Assembly (NCBI GenBank): GCA_024233285.1
Contig: JACKPU010000001.1
Location: 372,001-436,000 of the forward strand
Direction of reading: 5' to 3'
DNA from: Opitutaceae bacterium
GTDB taxonomy: Bacteria > Verrucomicrobiota > Verrucomicrobiia > Opitutales > Opitutaceae
DNA: 64,000 nucleotides
Below, one piece after another: positions 9,033-18,098 of this stretch (position 1 is its first letter; each line of letters starts with the position of its first letter). The translations under genes were made by a program, and so were the position numbers. A model generated the notes under the pieces. It was given only the letters and a program-made list of their open reading frames with translations, searched no databases and was not told where the DNA came from.

Positions 9033-9890
9033 TCAGCAGGTCACGTCCTTGCCCTCACTGCCGAACAAACGGAGGCGTTCCTCGTTGTCGGGCTGCTGAG
9101 CCACGTCCGCCGGCGCGTAGTGGAACTGCAGCGCGCGGCGACGATTGCCGGACGAATTGTGCGGCGTGCCGTGCGGCAGCAGGCCACTGAAGAAGAGCAA
9201 ACCACCCGGCTTGAGCGGTGCGGCGACGGAATCCTGCCCGAGAATCTCCGTGTCGCATATCTGCCAGTCGCGACGCTGAAAGTGAATGCGCGGACCGGTC
9301 TTGTGCTGCCCGGGCAGGAACTGCATGCAACCATTCTCAATCGTGGCCTCATCCAGCGCGATCCACACGCCGACCACCGGCGTGCCATACGGATAATTGA
9401 AGTAGGCATTGTCCTGGTGCCACGGCTTTTCGCGGCCGAGCCGCGGCGGCTTGATTAGCGCCATGTCTTGGAAGAGATGCGGAGCGCGTTCACCGAGCAG
9501 CGTGGTCACAGCCTTGATGAGCTTCGGGTGATGCGAAATCGCCTTCAACCGCGGCTCGTGTTCGACGAAGAACATCAGTTTGCGCACGGCATCCTGGCGG
9601 GCTTCCACGCCCAGCGTATCAATTATCGCCTGCGCCTTGGCCTCAAACATGACCCCGGTGAAATCCGGGTTCTTACCCATGATCAGGTCCACGAGACCCT
9701 GCAGGGCGTTCTTCACCTCGGTCGCGTCAAAAGCCTGCCGGACGATTAGATAACCCTGTTCATTGAAGTGCTCGATCTCGGCCGGGCCGATGTCCTCGAA
9801 ATGCTCCACGCCGAAACCGGGGCCGGCGGGGTGGTAAAGCTCGGGGGCGTGCATGTCGGAACCGTGGTCGAATTGAATCGCTGTGCTCAT
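9033..9890 (-). CDS. Phytanoyl-CoA dioxygenase family protein (Fe(II)/2-oxoglutarate)
   Basis: A 285-residue PhyH-type oxygenase using ATG at 9890 (an in-frame upstream ATG at 9956 adds 22 residues of low-complexity sequence). The double-stranded beta-helix ligands are visible: PWHQDNAYF gives the H-x-D pair, and SGLLPHGTPHNSSGNRRRALQFHY gives the distal His and the 2-oxoglutarate Arg. CMQFLPGQHK is the typical segment between them. It is divergent from an AraC-type regulator across about 100 bp, so its expression is probably controlled by that regulator. The substrate is unknown. Confidence 0.85.
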   Translation of the reverse strand: MSTAIQFDHGSDMHAPELYHPAGPGFGVEHFEDIGPAEIEHFNEQGYLIVRQAFDATEVKNALQGLVDLIMGKNPDFTGVMFEAKAQAIIDTLGVEARQDAVRKLMFFVEHEPRLKAISHHPKLIKAVTTLLGERAPHLFQDMALIKPPRLGREKPWHQDNAYFNYPYGTPVVGVWIALDEATIENGCMQFLPGQHKTGPRIHFQRRDWQICDTEILGQDSVAAPLKPGGLLFFSGLLPHGTPHNSSGNRRRALQFHYAPADVAQQPDNEERLRLFGSEGKDVTC

Positions 9891-9988
9891 TGGTAAAAGG
9901 GGGAAGGGGTTGAAAGGGTCCCAATTTAGCCAATCCGGGGTTGCGCGGCCATGCATAACGCCGCTAATTATTTGTATTTATCCGCTAT

Positions 9989-10822
9989 ATGAGCCCTAAC
10001 GCCGGCATCACCTTTCAAGTCAACCAACGCGGTCGCGTGCGCTGCGAACCAGGCTGGCACTTGGGCCGCAACTGGGCGCAGGGGCTGAAGGACTACGACC
10101 TGTGGTTCGTCTGGGATGGCCGGGGCAAAATGCAAACTTCTCACGGTGAAATCAAGCTGCGCCCCGGCACCTGCCTGTGGATGCAGCCCGGGCGGCGCTA
10201 CGAAGCCGGACAGGAGCTGACGGCGCGATTGGGCGTCAATTTCATCCATTTCTCCGCGCTCCAAGCGGGACGGCTTTTGCCTTTATCCGACTTCCGTCCG
10301 CCCTTTGAGGTGCTGCGTTCGCGGCAGGTGGAGTTCGTCGATGCCGTGATGCGCCGGATCATCGATTTGGAAGGCGAACCGGACGAGCAATCCGCCGCGG
10401 ATGCCCTGTTAACCGGTTTGCTGGCCGAATTGACCCGCGAACACGCCTCGGCGGTGTCCCATCAGACCACGCCGGGCACCGAGCAGCACCATCGCGAGGT
10501 GGTCATGCGCGTCGCCGCTTTGATCCGGGAGAGTCCCGCCCAAGCGCCCGCCGTGGCCGACCTGGCCAAGGAAGCCGGCTACAGCGTGGACCATTTTTCG
10601 CGGGTCTTTCTGAAAATCACCGGGCAACGGCCGCAGGATTACGTAATCAACGCCCGGATCGAGCGGTCACGGCAGCTCTTGGCCGAATCGGATCTGACCA
10701 TCGGCGGTGTCGCCGAATCGGTCGGCTTTCAGGACATCTTCTACTTCTCCCGGCAGTTCCGGCAGAAGACGGGTCAGACGCCGACGGAGTTTCGCCGCGG
10801 GTTGCGCTCACGCGAGCGGTAG
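9989..10822 (+). CDS. AraC-family transcriptional regulator
   Basis: A 277-residue regulator with an N-terminal cupin-like sensing domain (about 20-100, with LRPGTCLWMQPGRRYE) and a C-terminal double helix-turn-helix (about 185-275: VADLAKEAGYSVDHFSRVF and IGGVAESVGFQDIFYFSRQF, ending in the family signature GQTPTEFRRG). It is transcribed away from the dioxygenase gene and most likely controls it in response to a small ligand, probably a sugar-derived compound. A terminator follows 11 bp after the stop. Confidence 0.88.
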   Translation: MSPNAGITFQVNQRGRVRCEPGWHLGRNWAQGLKDYDLWFVWDGRGKMQTSHGEIKLRPGTCLWMQPGRRYEAGQELTARLGVNFIHFSALQAGRLLPLSDFRPPFEVLRSRQVEFVDAVMRRIIDLEGEPDEQSAADALLTGLLAELTREHASAVSHQTTPGTEQHHREVVMRVAALIRESPAQAPAVADLAKEAGYSVDHFSRVFLKITGQRPQDYVINARIERSRQLLAESDLTIGGVAESVGFQDIFYFSRQFRQKTGQTPTEFRRGLRSRER

Positions 10823-10832
10823 ACCCGGGCGC

Positions 10833-10856
10833 ATCTGACAGTATGTCAGATTTTTT
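10833..10856 (+). terminator. Rho-independent terminator after araC-type gene
   Basis: ATCTGACA (10833-10840), loop GTA, TGTCAGAT (10844-10851), then TTTTT. The stem is an exact 8-bp inverted repeat with a T-run, directly downstream of the regulator. Confidence 0.8.
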
Positions 10857-10924
10857 CCAAACTTGCTCTTGCCGGAGCAAAATCGCGTCCATTACTTTGC
10901 AAGACTCTCTGTTAAGGACACGTT

Positions 10925-11266
10925 ATGCCTATGACCATCAAAGCCTATCTCAAGCCGCACTGCGGTTGGTCCAACGGTGTTCGCGCCATCATGCGCAAAC
11001 ATGGCCTTCAATTCGAGGACATTGACATCATCAACAACCGCGCCAACTACGCCGAAATGGTGCAGAAGTCCGGTCAACCGCTCTCGCCCTGCGTCGAAAT
11101 CGACGGGGTGATGCTCGCGGATGTATCCGGCGAGGAAGTTGAAAATTATCTGTTAAGCAACGACTTGGTTAAACCTACGGAGACCTCGGCCGATGCCCCC
11201 ACCAACGCGGGTTGCTCGGACGAGGAACACGCCAAAATGGCCACTAAAACCATTCGTTTCTTCTGA
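10925..11266 (+). CDS. Glutaredoxin-like protein with CGWS active site
   Basis: A 113-residue thioredoxin-fold protein: strand IKAYLKPH, active site CGWS (about 13-16), cis-Pro region PLSPCVEIDG and the GSH-binding-like DVSGEEVENYL. A single active-site Cys followed by Gly-Trp-Ser is closer to monothiol than to dithiol (CPYC) glutaredoxins. The C-terminal extension after residue 80 adds another Cys (NAGCSDEEH) that could act as a resolving residue; that is inference. It lies upstream of the large glutamate synthase gene but is separated from it by a terminator. Confidence 0.8.
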   Translation: MPMTIKAYLKPHCGWSNGVRAIMRKHGLQFEDIDIINNRANYAEMVQKSGQPLSPCVEIDGVMLADVSGEEVENYLLSNDLVKPTETSADAPTNAGCSDEEHAKMATKTIRFF

Positions 11267-11291
11267 CCAGAGAGCACCCGAGACACTCCCG

Positions 11292-11324
11292 GCCGGCTCT
11301 CGCATCCCGAAGCCGGCTTTTTTT
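11292..11324 (+). terminator. Rho-independent terminator after glutaredoxin-like gene
   Basis: GCCGGCT (11292-11298) pairs with AGCCGGC (11311-11317), followed by seven Ts. It lies between the glutaredoxin-like gene and gltB. Confidence 0.78.
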
Positions 11325-11386
11325 GCGCCTGATCCCATCCTTTTGCACCACCTGCATCAAATCCTGCTAGACCCGCACCACTGACC

Positions 11387-14300
11387 ATGACCAAGCCCAT
11401 TCCGTCGCCTCTTTACCGCCCGGATCAGGAACACGATGCCTGTGGTGTCGGTTTCATCGCCAAGATCACCGGCGAACGCAGCCACGACTTGGTCGAACGC
11501 GCGCTGGCCGCGCTTCGTTCACTGGCGCACCGCGGCGCGATCGACGCCGATGCGGTCACCGGCGACGGCGCGGGCCTGCTCACGCAGATTCCGGTCGAAC
11601 TGCTGCGCGAGCATCTCGAAAAGAAAAAGAAGCACCTCCTGCGCGACAGCGATCTTGGCGTCGGCATGGTTTTTCTCCCGCAGCACGACGAATCCGCCCA
11701 AGTCGCCGGCAAGAAGATCATCGAACAAGCCGTCAAGGCGGAGGGTCTAGTCTTCCTCGGCTGGCGCGAAGTGCCGGTCGATTCCACCTGCCTCGGCCGC
11801 AAGGCGCTGGAAACCCAGCCGCACATTCTGCAGGCACTCGTCTCCCGCAAGGAGGACGAAACCACCGACGACGAATTCGAGCGCAAACTCTTCCTCGTGC
11901 AAAAGGTCGCCGAGCGCCGCGCCGGCGAGCTGAACATGGAGGGATTTTACATCTGCTCGTTCTCCTCGCGCACCATCGTTTACAAGGGCCTCTTCAACGC
12001 GCCCCAGGTCCGCAAATATTTCCTCGACCTGAAGTCGCCGAAGTTCACCTCGTCGTTCGCGATTTTCCACCAGCGCTATTCGACCAACACGTTCCCCACG
12101 TGGCACCTCGCGCATCCGTTCCGGATGATGGCGCACAACGGCGAGATCAACACCATCCGCGGCAACCGCAGTCTCATGGCCGCGCGCGAACGCAGCCCGG
12201 CGCACGGCGTCTGGGGCGATCGTTTCAAGGACCTGCAACCGTTGGTGCAGCCCGACATGAGCGACTCCGCGTCGTTCGACAACACCCTGCAGCTCCTTAC
12301 ACTCAGTGGTCGCGATCCGATGCAAGCCTGCACGATCATGATGCCGCAGGCCTGGGAGCAGGACTCGTCGCTCAGCCCCACGCAACGCGCGTTCTTCCGC
12401 TATCACGCCTGCATGGTTGAGCCGTGGGACGGCCCCGCCGCGGTCGTGTTCACCGACGGCAAGGTCATTGGCGCTGCGCTAGACCGCAACGGTCTGCGCC
12501 CCGCGCGCTACAAGGTCTTTGATGACGGCTATGTGCTGCTCGCCAGCGAGGCCGGTCTCGTGCACGACTGGCCCGGCAAGGTCGTGAGCAACGGCCGCCT
12601 TGGCCCTGGGCGCATGATCGGAATCGATCTGATCGCCAACAAATTCCTCGCCGACGAAGAGATCAAGAACCGCCTCACCAACGAGCCACGCCTCGTCGAA
12701 TGGTGTGATGAGCACCTCGTCAACCTGCACAAGTTTGCGACCGCGCCGGCCGCACTGCCCGCCGCCGAGACCGCCGTCGCGCCGCAACTCGCGTTCGGTT
12801 ACGATCTCGATGAGCGCGAAATGATCCTCACGCCGCTGGCGGAGGGCGCCGAGCCCACATTCTCGATGGGCGACGACACCCCGCTGGCCGTGCTCTCGCG
12901 CCGCCCGCGTCTGCTCTACACCTATTTCAAGCAGCTCTTCGCGCAGGTCACCAACCCACCGATCGACTCGATTCGCGAAAAGTCGGTCATGTCGCTGACC
13001 ATGTATCTCGGCGGCCGCCTCGGACTCTTCGAGGAATTGCCGCGCACCAGCGGCTACGTGGAACTCGATTCGCCGATTCTCTTCAACCACGAGGTGGCCG
13101 CGCTTTCCGAAGTGTCCTTCCTCAAGGATCGCGTCGTGCGGCTAGACGCCACGTTCGATGCCACCGGCGGCCCCAATGCGCTCGAACACGCCGTGGCCGA
13201 ACTCGCCGGCCAGGCCTGCGCCGCCGTCGAGGATAAGAACGCCAAAATCGTTATCCTTTCCGATCGCAACATCAGCGCCAATCGCGCCGCCATCCCCATG
13301 CTGCTCGCGGTTGGCGCGGTCAGCCGCCGCCTTTCGCGCGCCGGCCTGGGCATGCGCTGCGACATCCTCGCCGAGACCGGCGAAGCGCGCGACGTGCACC
13401 ACATCGCCACGCTGCTCGGTTTCGGCGCGACCGCGGTCAACCCCTACCTCGCGTTCGACATCATCAGCCAGATCGCGACCGACGGCGGCACCACGAAGCC
13501 CGTCACCCCGCAGCAAGCCTGTGAGAACTACAAGAAGGCGATCGGCGCCGGCCTGATGAAGATCATGGCCAAGATGGGCATCAGCACGCTGCTCAGTTAC
13601 AGCGGCGCACAGCTCTTCGAGGCGCTCGGCATCGGCAAGAAGGTCATGGAAGACTGCTTCTCACGCGCGGCCTCGCCCATCGGCGGCATCGGTTACGCCG
13701 AGATCGCGGTGGAGACGCTCCGCCGCCACGCCAACGCATTCGTGCCGCCGGCCCCGACCGAAGGCGCCGCCGACGTGGCCGCTCCCGCCCTCCACAACGA
13801 GGGTTACCTGCGCGTCAACAAGCGTGGCGAGGGCGAATTTCACGGGTGGAATCCCAAGGTCATCGCCGCGATGAACCGTTTCAATCGCGACGCCTCCGCC
13901 GACAATTTCAACGGATGGAAGTCCGTCACCGACGAACACCAGCCGCTCGCACTCAAGGATCTGCTCAAGATTCGCTTCGACAAGCGCCCGCCCATCGCGG
14001 TGGACGAGGTCGAGCCGATCGAGGACATCCGCAGGCGTTTCACCACCGCCGGCATGTCGCTCGGCGCGCTTTCGCCCGAGGCGCACGAAACGCTCGCCAT
14101 CGCGATGAATCGCATCGGCGGCAAATCCAACTCCGGTGAAGGCGGCGAAGACCCCGTGCGTTTCTCGGCGCGCGAGAACGGCGATTCCGCCAACAGCGCG
14201 ATCAAACAGGTCGCCTCCGGCCGTTTCGGCGTGCACGCCGAATACCTCGCCAACGCGAAGGAGATTGAAATCAAGATGGCGCAGGGCGCCAAGCCGGGTG

Positions 14301-15946
14301 AAGGCGGCCAGCTGCCCGGCCACAAGGTGTCGCCGCTCATCGCGCGTCTGCGTTACAGCGTGCCCGGCGTGACCCTCATCTCCCCGCCGCCGCACCACGA
14401 CATCTATTCGATCGAAGACCTCGCGCAGCTCATCTTCGACCTCAAGGAGGTCAATCCGCGCGCCAAGGTCTGCGTGAAGCTCGTCGCATGCTCCGGCGTC
14501 GGCACGATTGCCGCCGGCGTGGCCAAGGCCTACGCGGACGTGGTGCTCGTTTCCGGCCACGATGGCGGCACCGGCGCTTCGCCGATCGCATCGATCAAGA
14601 ACGCCGGCTCCGCGTGGGAAATCGGCGTGGCCGAGGCCCACCAGGTTCTGATGATGAACGGTCTGCGCAATCGCATCGTGCTCCGCACCGACGGCGGCAT
14701 GAAGACCGGCCGCGACATCGTGATCGCCGCGCTGCTCGGCGCCGAGGAATTCAACTTCGGCACCGCCGCGCTCATTGCCGCCGGTTGCGCGATGTTCCGC
14801 GTCTGCCATCTCAACACCTGTCCGGTCGGCGTCGCCACCCAGCGCGACGACCTCCGCGCCAAGTTCCGCGGCAAGCCGGAGAACGTTATCAACTTCTTCA
14901 ACGCCGTCGCCGACGATGTGCGCCACTACCTCGCGAAGCTCGGCGCGCGTTCGCTCAACGAGATCATCGGCCGCACCGAGCTGCTCCAACAGATCGAGGA
15001 TTCCGAGAATCCGAAGACCCAGACCATCGATTTGTCCGGCCTGCTGCACGATCCGGATCCGACCAACGAGCTCGAGCGCTACCACACGCGCGAACGCAAC
15101 GAGCGTTTCGGCAACGAGGGTTCGCTCGACGAGGCCATCCTGCAGGAGGCGCGCGACGTGATTCTCGGCAAGAGCTCGCGCCTCGTCGCCCGTTACAAGA
15201 TCACCAACGTCAATCGCGACATCGGCACGCACCTTTCCGGCCAGATCGCCTACCAGCGCGGCAATCAGGGTCTGCCTTCCGGCACGATCGATCTCACGCT
15301 CACCGGCAGCGCTGGCCAGAGTCTGGGCGCGTTTCTCGTCAACGGTATTAAACTCACCCTCAACGGCGAAGCCAACGACTACGTCGGCAAGGGCATGAGC
15401 GGCGGCGAAATCATCGTCCGCCCGCGGCCGACCGACACGTTCGAGTGGCACACCAACTGCATCCTTGGCAACACCTGCCTCTACGGGGCGACCGGCGGCG
15501 TATTGTTTGCCGCGGGCTGGGCCGGCGAGCGTTTCGCCGTGCGCAACTCGGGTTCAACCGCGGTGGTCGAGGGCGTCGGCGATCACGGTTGCGAATACAT
15601 GACCGGTGGCGTCGTGGTGGTGCTCGGTCGCACCGGCAAAAACTTCGGCGCCGGCATGAGCGGCGGCCTCGCGTTCGTTTACGATGAGCGCGACACGCTG
15701 CCGGACCGCCATAATCCGCAGATGATCGGACTCGAACGCCTCGATCACGCGGACGAGATCACCAGCCTGCGCAAGTTGGTGGCGGCCCACGCCGCGGCCA
15801 CCGGCAGTCCGCACGCGCAAAAGCTCCTCGATGGCTGGGACACGGCCATCACGAAGTTCTGGAAAGTGGTGCCTCATCCGCCCACGCCGGAAACACCCAA
15901 GAACGTCTTCTCCTTCGACCAATCGAAGGTGCCGGTGTCGGTCTAA
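11387..15946 (+). CDS. gltB: Glutamate synthase, large (alpha) subunit
   Basis: A 1519-residue GOGAT large subunit that converts glutamine and 2-oxoglutarate to two glutamates. The N-terminal glutaminase begins after a short propeptide at Cys19 (HDACGVGF). The FMN/synthase domain shows GMSLGALSPEAHE, SNSGEGGED, KPGEGGQLPGHKV, GHDGGTGASP, and the 3Fe-4S cysteines in CAMFRVCHLNTCPVG. The C-terminal part is the GXGXG beta-helix (GMSGGEIIVRP, GNTCLYGATGG, GAGMSGGLAF). No gltD lies next to it, so the small subunit must be encoded elsewhere or the enzyme uses ferredoxin; I cannot decide which. Confidence 0.96.
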   Translation: MTKPIPSPLYRPDQEHDACGVGFIAKITGERSHDLVERALAALRSLAHRGAIDADAVTGDGAGLLTQIPVELLREHLEKKKKHLLRDSDLGVGMVFLPQHDESAQVAGKKIIEQAVKAEGLVFLGWREVPVDSTCLGRKALETQPHILQALVSRKEDETTDDEFERKLFLVQKVAERRAGELNMEGFYICSFSSRTIVYKGLFNAPQVRKYFLDLKSPKFTSSFAIFHQRYSTNTFPTWHLAHPFRMMAHNGEINTIRGNRSLMAARERSPAHGVWGDRFKDLQPLVQPDMSDSASFDNTLQLLTLSGRDPMQACTIMMPQAWEQDSSLSPTQRAFFRYHACMVEPWDGPAAVVFTDGKVIGAALDRNGLRPARYKVFDDGYVLLASEAGLVHDWPGKVVSNGRLGPGRMIGIDLIANKFLADEEIKNRLTNEPRLVEWCDEHLVNLHKFATAPAALPAAETAVAPQLAFGYDLDEREMILTPLAEGAEPTFSMGDDTPLAVLSRRPRLLYTYFKQLFAQVTNPPIDSIREKSVMSLTMYLGGRLGLFEELPRTSGYVELDSPILFNHEVAALSEVSFLKDRVVRLDATFDATGGPNALEHAVAELAGQACAAVEDKNAKIVILSDRNISANRAAIPMLLAVGAVSRRLSRAGLGMRCDILAETGEARDVHHIATLLGFGATAVNPYLAFDIISQIATDGGTTKPVTPQQACENYKKAIGAGLMKIMAKMGISTLLSYSGAQLFEALGIGKKVMEDCFSRAASPIGGIGYAEIAVETLRRHANAFVPPAPTEGAADVAAPALHNEGYLRVNKRGEGEFHGWNPKVIAAMNRFNRDASADNFNGWKSVTDEHQPLALKDLLKIRFDKRPPIAVDEVEPIEDIRRRFTTAGMSLGALSPEAHETLAIAMNRIGGKSNSGEGGEDPVRFSARENGDSANSAIKQVASGRFGVHAEYLANAKEIEIKMAQGAKPGEGGQLPGHKVSPLIARLRYSVPGVTLISPPPHHDIYSIEDLAQLIFDLKEVNPRAKVCVKLVACSGVGTIAAGVAKAYADVVLVSGHDGGTGASPIASIKNAGSAWEIGVAEAHQVLMMNGLRNRIVLRTDGGMKTGRDIVIAALLGAEEFNFGTAALIAAGCAMFRVCHLNTCPVGVATQRDDLRAKFRGKPENVINFFNAVADDVRHYLAKLGARSLNEIIGRTELLQQIEDSENPKTQTIDLSGLLHDPDPTNELERYHTRERNERFGNEGSLDEAILQEARDVILGKSSRLVARYKITNVNRDIGTHLSGQIAYQRGNQGLPSGTIDLTLTGSAGQSLGAFLVNGIKLTLNGEANDYVGKGMSGGEIIVRPRPTDTFEWHTNCILGNTCLYGATGGVLFAAGWAGERFAVRNSGSTAVVEGVGDHGCEYMTGGVVVVLGRTGKNFGAGMSGGLAFVYDERDTLPDRHNPQMIGLERLDHADEITSLRKLVAAHAAATGSPHAQKLLDGWDTAITKFWKVVPHPPTPETPKNVFSFDQSKVPVSV

Positions 15947-15974
15947 GCTCCGATCCTCACCAACTCCAAGGGAT

Positions 15975-16009
15975 TTAACGGGCCGCGCAAGCGGCCCGTT
16001 AATTGTTTT
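15975..16009 (+). terminator. Rho-independent terminator after gltB
   Basis: AACGGGCCGC (15977-15986), tetraloop GCAA, GCGGCCCGTT (15991-16000), extended by two T-A pairs, then AATTGTTTT. This is a strong, perfect stem 30 bp after the gltB stop. Confidence 0.88.
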
Positions 16010-16112
16010 GGGACCGGTTGTCTTGGTTGCGGCGCCTCAGCCCACGGGCCGACCGGAGCGGCATTCCGATAATTGGATTGTCCGCGGGCCCGGCTCGCGC
16101 CGAGATGGCGGC

Positions 16113-16574
16113 ATGCCGTCGAAACCCATTCCCGGATCCACCGGCGAGGTGCTTACTTGTTTGCCCTCGGCCTATCAACCCCACGCCGCCACCGGCCTGC
16201 TGCATCTGCCGCGTTTCATCGCCAAGGCCAAATACGTGCAGGCGCACGGCGCGTTGCCGGCCAGCTATGCGAAGAATTACAAGCGCGGGATGGATCGGTT
16301 TCTTTGCCTGCACCTAGGCGTTGATCCGGGCAACGTGGAAAAAATCGTCCACACTGCCAGCAGCGATGCGGAGATCGATGCCCGATTGCTGGCCTTGTTT
16401 CCGGCCGACGTGCGCGCCCCCCAATGGAATCGCAGCTACGTCCAAAAGGGCCTGACCGAGAGCGGTCGCGAGTTTTTAAAGGAAGCGCTGACCAACATGG
16501 GGTGTGCCGATCGCATCGGCGAAATCATCAGCGTGGTGGACTTGATGGAGTTCGACGAAGGTCGGATTGAGTGA
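16113..16574 (+). CDS. DUF5069 domain-containing protein
   Basis: A 153-residue soluble protein. LLHLPRFIAKAKYVQAHGALPASYAKNY followed by GMDRFLCLHLGVD corresponds to the opening of the DUF5069 family, common in Verrucomicrobiota and of unknown function. The ATG at 16113 is chosen because the family homology begins soon after; the open frame extends further upstream through the gltB terminator. No enzymatic motif is evident. It stands alone between gltB and a convergent small gene. Confidence 0.75.
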   Translation: MPSKPIPGSTGEVLTCLPSAYQPHAATGLLHLPRFIAKAKYVQAHGALPASYAKNYKRGMDRFLCLHLGVDPGNVEKIVHTASSDAEIDARLLALFPADVRAPQWNRSYVQKGLTESGREFLKEALTNMGCADRIGEIISVVDLMEFDEGRIE

Positions 16575-16648
16575 CCCTGCAGCGGCGGCGGCGGGTTGTG
16601 GCAATGTTTGTATCACACTGCACGCCGATCGCAGCGCGACAAAAGAAA

Positions 16649-16674
16649 GAGCCGCTCCCCGAGAGGAGCGGCTC
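16649..16674 (-). terminator. Rho-independent terminator of the lysine-rich peptide gene
   Basis: GAGCCGCTCC (16649-16658) and GGAGCGGCTC (16665-16674) form a perfect 10-bp stem with a 6-nt loop. On the minus strand it is followed by TTTCTTTT, so it ends transcription of the small gene at 16697-16777. Confidence 0.85.
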
Positions 16675-16696
16675 ATGAGTTAACGGCAGAAGAATG

Positions 16697-16777
16697 TTAC
16701 TTCTTCTTCTTCGCCGCGACCTTCTTTTTGGCTGCGGGTTTCTTGGCCGTCTTTTTCTTGGCTGCTTTTTTTGCCAT
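16697..16777 (-). CDS. Lysine/alanine-rich 26-residue peptide, histone-H1-like
   Basis: A tiny frame of 26 codons: MAKKAAKKKTAKKPAAKKKV followed by AAKKKK, i.e. 15 Lys and 8 Ala plus Thr, Pro and Val. It resembles the C-terminal tail of histone H1 and bacterial KKAAKK nucleic-acid-binding tails. Its reality is supported by its own strong terminator 23 bp after the stop and by an intergenic gap of 178 bp upstream. It may bind DNA or RNA or condense the nucleoid; this is inference from composition. Homopolymeric coding is the main reason for caution. Confidence 0.7.
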   Translation of the reverse strand: MAKKAAKKKTAKKPAAKKKVAAKKKK

Positions 16778-16955
16778 GCGGTTGCTCCGATTTAGGGCTT
16801 TAGTTTATGTGTGACTCACCACGACCAAGGGGTGTCGTGCGCAAGTTACATTTTGGTAACTCAACAATCTGTGCGCTTCGCGCAACACAAATGCATGAGA
16901 ATTTTTCAATCAGTCGTTCACGCTTTTTTCGCAACGAACGAAATTCATGCGCAGA

Positions 16956-18098
16956 TCACGCGGGTTTTGACGCACCAAGTGACGACGGATTGTGCTGCGC
17001 GATGACTTCGCGCAGCGTTTCCAAGTTCTGTCGCACGAGCGCGCCCATCGATTCGCAACGCAGGTATTCATCGCGTTGAAAATGATCCGCGAGCGAGGCG
17101 CGCAACGCGTGGACCTTGTCCAACGGCGCGATGGGATCGGCCGACATCTCATGTAAAAGCAGATCAAGCCGCACGCGCGCGAGTTCGGCGCGCTGCACCA
17201 TGAGCGTCTGCTCTTCGCGCTGGTATTGCAGGGCGGTTTGCGCGTGCAGGTGCTTGTTGCAGTAGTGCACGAGCGGCGCGTTGTCCTTGAAGAACTGCGG
17301 CAGGTAGAAGTTTTTGCGCCCATTGTAGGACTGCTGGTCGAAATCCATCGCGCGAATGCGCACTTGCGCGGCTTCGAAGTCCGGCGTGATCACAAAAACG
17401 AAATTGTAGGAGCGCATGTCGCCCAGCAGGCGCACAAAACAGCGCTCGTTGAACTTAACGAGCTCCTTCGCTACGCGCACCGGACGCAATTCGGGGTATT
17501 GCATCCACTTTTTGATGAAGACGTCGCCGGGAATGCCGGCGATGTGCTCCTCGATCAGCGTTGTGCCATGCGTCAGGTAGTTCAGACGGTTGGGGGAGAG
17601 CAGATGCTCGAGTTCCAAACCGTAGATGCGCGAGGCGTCGGCCTTTTTGACGTAAAAGTAGTCCTGGTTGTCGTTGTAGGCGTTGACCACGCGCACCCGG
17701 AAGGGCGTGGAATTGCCAAAACTGCAGTAATCCACGCGATCAACGTAAAGGTGCTGCACCACGCTGAAGTCGCCATCCACCTTCAGCAGCGCGTAAATGC
17801 GCTTCAAGTCCTCGTAGAGCTCGCTCATCTCGTCGTAACGATAGATGACCGTGTCCCAAAGCGTCGGCTGGCCGTCGCGATCAACCAGGGGAATGACCTC
17901 TTGGAAGTCGCGCAGGCGTTCGTAGGTCACCGGCAGCGATCGTTCGCGTTTGTAACGCATGAGGTAGCCGCGCAGCCCGCCATTGACCGGCATGCTGGGC
18001 TTGCGGGGTGTGCCGGCTGGTAAATCTTCCGCCGCGTTCATGGCAACAGGCTGCGCGGCGTTTGGCGCGGAAGCAACCTCGTCGATGCCTTCACGCAC
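16956..18098 (-). CDS. Conserved hypothetical with divergent protein-kinase-like motifs
   Basis: 380 residues, no signal peptide. I do not recognise a named family, but the order of motifs resembles kinase-like phosphotransferases: DYFYVKKADAS (Lys151/152), an acidic helix (YGLELEHLL, 159-167), a hinge-like LIEEHIAG (181-188), a catalytic-loop-like GDMRSYNF with Asp227 and Asn232 in the D-x4-N spacing, and RAMDFDQ (252-254) like the DFG/DFD metal site. The first 80 residues and the C-terminal helical part are unassigned. GTG at 18098 overlaps the oxidoreductase stop by 8 bp; ATG at 18041 is an alternative. It appears to be the last gene of the AraC-Gfo/Idh transcript. Confidence 0.6.
   Translation of the reverse strand: MREGIDEVASAPNAAQPVAMNAAEDLPAGTPRKPSMPVNGGLRGYLMRYKRERSLPVTYERLRDFQEVIPLVDRDGQPTLWDTVIYRYDEMSELYEDLKRIYALLKVDGDFSVVQHLYVDRVDYCSFGNSTPFRVRVVNAYNDNQDYFYVKKADASRIYGLELEHLLSPNRLNYLTHGTTLIEEHIAGIPGDVFIKKWMQYPELRPVRVAKELVKFNERCFVRLLGDMRSYNFVFVITPDFEAAQVRIRAMDFDQQSYNGRKNFYLPQFFKDNAPLVHYCNKHLHAQTALQYQREEQTLMVQRAELARVRLDLLLHEMSADPIAPLDKVHALRASLADHFQRDEYLRCESMGALVRQNLETLREVIAQHNPSSLGASKPA

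Noticed and set aside
13661..15451. 596-codon open frame opposite gltB
   Set aside because: Antisense to conserved synthase-domain sequence with low-complexity Asp/Val/Gly composition and no recognisable motif.
16596..16814. Plus-strand frame rich in Phe over the lysine-rich peptide gene
   Set aside because: The poly-Phe stretch is the reverse of Lys codons; the terminator orientation favours the minus-strand peptide.
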